Source: Excoecaria cochinchinensis | Taxonomy: Eukaryota > Streptophyta > Magnoliopsida > Malpighiales > Euphorbiaceae | Direction of reading: 5' to 3' | Assembly (NCBI GenBank): GCA_947683425.1 | Contig: CANTUQ010000112.1 | Coordinates: forward strand, 13,531,501-13,595,500 | Length of the DNA stretch: 64,000 bases | Shown here: positions 60,329-64,000 of the stretch, piece by piece | Position numbering within the stretch: the stretch's first letter is position 1 | How the letters are laid out: the number at the start of each line of letters is the position of its first letter | Position numbers and translations under genes: made by a program | Notes under the pieces: generated by a model | What the model was told of the DNA's origin: nothing | Seen by the model: only the letters and a program-made list of their open reading frames with translations | Database searches by the model: none

Positions 60329-60950
60329 CTTGAAATTATCTGTCTATCATAATACAATTATATTATTTTTTATTCATACTTATATGTTGTATTCATGAAA
60401 TAAAGCAACTAAAACTGATTTCTAAATAATAATTTATTGCATTATAAAACTAAAATAACTAGAACAATACTAATATAATTTTTAAAATTATATACATTAA
60501 GCAATATTGGTATAAAATTTGATTACATATCATTGACACAGCCCCATAAATTTTATAATTTTACCCTAATGAACATAATATTTAGGCCATTCATTATAAT
60601 TGTACCACATACAATAATTTTTTTACTCAATTGGTATTGTATCCCTAATTTTAAAAAAAAGTTCTCCACAAATTTTTATTACATCTTTTACAAACATCAT
60701 AACAAATTCATCATATTTTGTTACATTATCACTATTCCAAATTTTCATTAATGACTTAAAATAGGTTATTGGTACTGTCATGCAAAGCGCTTCCACCGTC
60801 TTAAAATAGTTAAGTATGTGTACAATATCTATCGTATAAAATTAATAAAAATATAAATAATATTAAAAAATAAATTTATGTTTCTTTTACAAATCATTTT
60901 ATTTATAAAATTTGTTTTTCCTTAAACCTTTTAAATATTAGAGTATAATA
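60329..60950. other. AT-rich MULE interior
   Basis: Presumed 5' region of the MURA-like gene. No other gene seen. Confidence 0.4.
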
Positions 60951-61656
60951 ACATAACATATCTATTTTTACTTTTTTATAATTAAAAATATAAAATCACA
61001 AATAAATAAATACACTGTAAGTGAAATAATACTTTACTTCTCAGAGATTAGAATTTATCTTTCTTTTTTTCCTTTGCACTTCAATCGATATCTGCAATTT
61101 ATCAAATTAAATAAAAAATTAAAATTTTTTTAATATAATACAATTTAAAATTAAATAGGACACATTAAAAATAAAAAAATTCTTACCGGATATTGATAAG
61201 AACTTCTAAATTTTCCTACGTTTAACAATACACTAAAATTTATATCACAAATTTTTCACTCTTGTAGCAAAACACACACAAATACTGCTAATGCTATTTT
61301 TTCACATAACATATCTATTTTTACTTTTTTATAATTAAAAATATAAAATCACAAATAAATAAATACACTGTAAGTGAAATAATACCTTACTTTTCGAAGA
61401 TTACAATTTATCTGCCTTTTTTTCCTTTGCACTTCAATTAATATCTGCAATTTATCAAATTAAATAAAAAATTAAATTTTTTCTAATACAATACAATTTA
61501 AAATTAAATACGACACATTAAAAATAAAAAAAATTCTTATTGGATACTGATAAGAACTTCTAAATTTTTCTTCGTTTAACAATACACTAAAATTTATATC
61601 ATAATTTTTTTCACTCTTGTCGCAAAACACACACAAATACTGCTAATGCCATTTTT
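60951..61656. repeat. 353-bp tandem duplication in the MULE
   Basis: ACATAACATATCTATTTTTA starts at 60951 and again at 61304. The two copies stay alignable to about 61656 with scattered changes. It lies upstream of the MURA-like gene. Confidence 0.9.
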
Positions 61657-61707
61657 CACTCTTCTAGAAACAACACAAAAGTTATAAATATACATCCAAT
61701 TCACAAG

Positions 61708-61709
<2 letters not shown>

Positions 61710-61738
<29 letters not shown>
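61710..61738. repeat. (AT)n microsatellite
   Basis: About 14 AT units. Confidence 0.95.
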
Positions 61739-61803
61739 CTATGTAGAGTCGGTAACTATACTTTTTTCAAAGTCAACATAATTCACCAAGAGAAGGGGAA
61801 AAA

Positions 61804-62026
61804 GTGACTATTTTCGTAGTACCAAACTGTGAAAATAGTCACCCATTTTCGTAGGTCAGTCCTGCGGAAACTAAACTTTAATTATCACCCATTCTTGTGT
61901 ATTTTTCACTGTATTGTGGGCCCTCGAAGCTATTTTTGTAGCCCTACCTTGCGAAAATGGACATGAAAAAATTCGTTCACCGGTGGGCCCCTTTTTCCAT
62001 TTTCGCAACACGTAGCTGCGGAAATG
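61804..62026. repeat. Right subterminal hairpins of the MULE
   Basis: GTGACTATTTTC and GAAAATAGTCAC (61804-61842, perfect 12-base arms), then CATTTTCG...TGCGGAAA (61845-61868), then CATTTTCGCA and TGCGGAAATG (61999-62026, one mismatch). They mirror the hairpin at 56688-56721. Confidence 0.8.
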
Positions 62027-62049
62027 ATGCCAACCCTAATTCCCTAATT

Positions 62050-62118
62050 AGTTCCCAAAACACACCAATAACCCAATTTTTTTTGTCAAAATGCATTAAA
62101 CATATAAAAAAAATCCTG
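62050..62118 (-). repeat. Right terminal inverted repeat of the MULE
   Basis: Complement of the left repeat (words CAAAATGCATTAA, AACCCAAT and CCAAAACAC). Confidence 0.7.
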
Positions 62119-62494
62119 TAAAAAAGAGTAGTTTATTGATGAAAATAAGGACTAATGGTAAATTTTAAGTTGTTAAAGGGTAAATTCAGAAATTAAGAAG
62201 AAAGTAAGGACCAAATAGTAATTTTGACAACATTAGCCTAAATTAAGGACTAGAAGTGTAATATGCATAGAAATGATTTATAGGGACTAAAAGGGTAATT
62301 TATAGGTAAAAAGGATGATTTAAGGATGAAAAATAAAGTTTAGTGACAAAATGGTAAATTTGAGTATAAAAGGGGAATTAAAAAAGAAATCAAGGACTAA
62401 ATGGTCATTTTGACAATATTAGTCTAAAATAAGGATTAAATGGTAAATTTGACAAGGTTATGGCTAATAACACAATTAAAGAATTTAAATAAAG

Positions 62495-62547
62495 AAATAA
62501 TAATAATAATGATGATCACGATGATGATGATGATGATGATGATGATG

Positions 62548-62581
<34 letters not shown>

Positions 62582-62646
62582 CAACAATAACAACAATAGC
62601 AATAACAATAACAATAACAATAACAATAACAATAATAATAATAATA
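62495..62646. repeat. Compound AAT/GAT/AAC microsatellite
   Basis: Runs of AAT, GAT, AAT, AAC and AATAAC in the outer giant LTR. The equivalent array in the sister LTR is at 42074-42190. Met/Ile-run frames are artefacts. Confidence 0.95.
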
Positions 62647-63540
62647 GAAAAATAAATACTTAAGTCCTTAAGACATTTATGTGTTATATGTTAGAGAAAT
62701 TGTAATGAATAGATAATATGAATAGTCATAGAAGAAATAAGAATTAATGATAAAAGATTAATGTGAGCATTAAGACATTCAAAGCATGGGTTTAATTATG
62801 CAATGATGCATGTGCGCGTATGTGATTAGATAGAAAATATTAGAATTGTATCCACAATTATACATTTTATGCTTAGCGCATAGTATTTGCTGCGCGCAGG
62901 TTAGGTTAAGCTGATAGGAAAACAAAAGAGCTAGAGCAAGCATGCAATCAATTTTGAGAGCCAATGAAGTAAGGGAATTAAATTAAAATAGTATTTTGGG
63001 ACTTATATTGTGGCATGTATATGTAAAACCAGTATAGGTAGTCATATTTATAAAGTAGTGTAAAATAGTTATGTATGTTTATGGACAGTATGGTTTTGTA
63101 TGGAGCCTCATGTATGTATATACATTATGGATATAAGTTTTATATTGTAAGTATTTATATTATAATGAAGCATGTGATGAATGATGTACCATGTAATGGA
63201 TTTAGTTATAGGCATGGTTATCGGAGATTGTGGAATGGTTGAGAATAGATTGGGAGTGTTATTTTTAAAACTTTGCAGGAGGGTGGGTAAGATTTACAAT
63301 GCAGCCGTTATACAGTCAAAATTTTTACCAAATAAATAATAACTTTAGATAGTTATGGGCACATCGGTAAGGAAATGGTTAATAAGAAAATAAAATGTTA
63401 AGGGAAGAAAAGAGAAAAAAAAAATTTACACCTAATTAGCAAATATAAGTTAAGGACAAGGTAAATTAATTATGATAATCACAAGATCCGATTTTAAAGC
63501 GACCATTACACGTAATGTAATATGGCTTTAGGGTGCTACA

Positions 63541-63545
63541 AACTT
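63541..63545. repeat. Probable target-site duplication AACTT, right copy
   Basis: Pairs with GACTT at 38309-38313. Confidence 0.7.
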
Positions 63546-64000
63546 GGTAAATTTTTTAGTTAAAGGTGTTGTTCTGGATGATTTATCAAGATTAGACATG
63601 GATAAGCTGAGGAGAGATGTGAGATACTATGCTTGGAATGAACCATATTTATGGAAGTACTGCTCTGACCAAATAATCAGATGATGTGTTCCAAAAAATG
63701 AAGTGTAGTCTATACTGCAATTTTGCCATTCTAAAGCCTATGGCGATCACTTTGGTCCGAAGAGGACAACTCGTAAAGTATTGGAATGTGGCTTGTTTTG
63801 GCCTAATATATTTTGTGATGATATATGTTCTATAAGTCATGTGAAAATTGTCAAAGGACAGGTAATTTGGGATGTAGAAATCAAATGCCACTCACATCAA
63901 TACTCTCTTGTGATATATTTGACGTGCGGAGTATTGATTCCATGGGTCCATTTCCCTCTTCTTTTGGCAATTTTTACATTTTACTTGCTGTAGAATATGT
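63546..64000 (+). pseudogene. Athila-like integrase, N-terminal part
   Basis: Continues pol from 38313: NFLVKGVVLDDLSR, YYAWNEPYLWKYCSDQIIR, a stop (usually Arg) near 63682, then FCHSKAYGDHFGPKRTTRKVL with both zinc-binding His. The CENC pair of the zinc finger is read only after a one-base frameshift near 63825-63835. The catalytic core begins with DIFDVRSIDSMGPFPSSFG, whose first Asp (SID) is kept. The window ends in the core at AVEYV. The integrase would insert the element cDNA. Confidence 0.88.

Larger units (their letters stand above)
56470..62120. mobile_element. Mutator-like element carrying a PMD gene
   Basis: Long, imperfect terminal inverted repeats: 56472-56530 against the complement of 62050-62118 (shared words TTAATGCATTTTG, ATTGGGTT and GTGTTTTGG). 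Between them are a PMD gene on plus and a truncated MURA-like gene on minus, tail to tail. Hairpins of CATTTCCG/CGGAAATG type lie inside both ends. Exact ends are uncertain. TAAAAAGAG (56464-56472) and AAAAAAGAG (62120-62128) may be the decayed 9-bp duplication. It lies in the distal part of the giant LTR 38314-63540. Confidence 0.78.
38314..63540 (+). mobile_element. Solo LTR in Athila pol, with nested inserts
   Basis: Own sequence is 38314-40702, about 56299-56470 and about 62120-63540, near 4.0 kb. It starts TATAATGTCCTAAAAC, a TG-to-TA form of TGTAATGGCCCAAAATC, which begins the related LTR 40703-56293 on its minus strand. It ends GGGTGCTACA at 63540. It has a TATA box at 38897, a middle block with GGTATACCGTGGTAGCGAGTC (40340 area), repeated GGTAAATTT/GGACTAAA short blocks, a microsatellite and a 3' hairpin. 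No primer site or coding sequence adjoins it, so it is a solo LTR of a Tekay-like family with giant LTRs. Confidence 0.85.

Overview
This window looks like heterochromatic DNA from a flowering plant, probably a dicot. It is AT-rich, intron-bearing and made almost entirely of nested transposable elements. I found no intact host gene, tRNA, rRNA, CRISPR array or bacterial-type operon. The recognisable proteins are plant transposon proteins: Ty3/gypsy Gag and Pol of three lineages, Ty1/copia Pol, the two proteins of a CACTA (En/Spm) element, the N-terminus of a Mutator-like transposase, and a plant mobile domain (PMD) protein. All carry premature stops, frameshifts or truncations.

Left part (1-18565). 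A minus-strand chromovirus-like (Tekay/Del type) element has its 5' LTR at 15652-17843, an initiator-Met primer site and the start of gag (15226-15542). Its gag is split by a 14.3 kb Tat-type element (967-15225) flanked by the 5-bp duplication GCAGG; gag resumes at 966-788. The Tat-type element has only a gag pseudogene, no pol, and a 6 x 76-bp minisatellite near its 3' end. It contains a solo LTR (3470-5824, duplication GCCTA) and an oppositely oriented 5' fragment of a related element (10326-13605) whose deletion also removed the end of the 5' LTR. To the right lies the 3' part of another LTR (17849-18565).

Middle part (18566-32845). A decayed copia pol (19915-21328 and 30832-31370) is split by a 9.5 kb CACTA element (21329-30828) with perfect 13-bp inverted termini, a TTA target duplication, contrasting subterminal repeats at its two ends, a TNP2-type transposase in four exons and a second Transposase_24-type gene.

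Right part (32846-64000). An Athila-like element (LTR, primer site, gag, protease, RT, RNase H) is cut inside pol at 38313, and its integrase resumes at 63546. The gap is one very large stack. A solo LTR (38314-63540) was hit by a related solo LTR in the opposite orientation (40703-56293, duplication GTAAT). That in turn was hit by a nearly coding-free element with 3.8 kb LTRs (43969-55073, duplication TTTAT), whose short interior was hit by a Tat-type solo LTR (48211-50872, duplication GCAAC). A Mutator-like element carrying a PMD gene (about 56470-62120) sits in the distal part of the outer LTR. The order of insertion can be read from target-site duplications and from reading frames that resume across the inserts.
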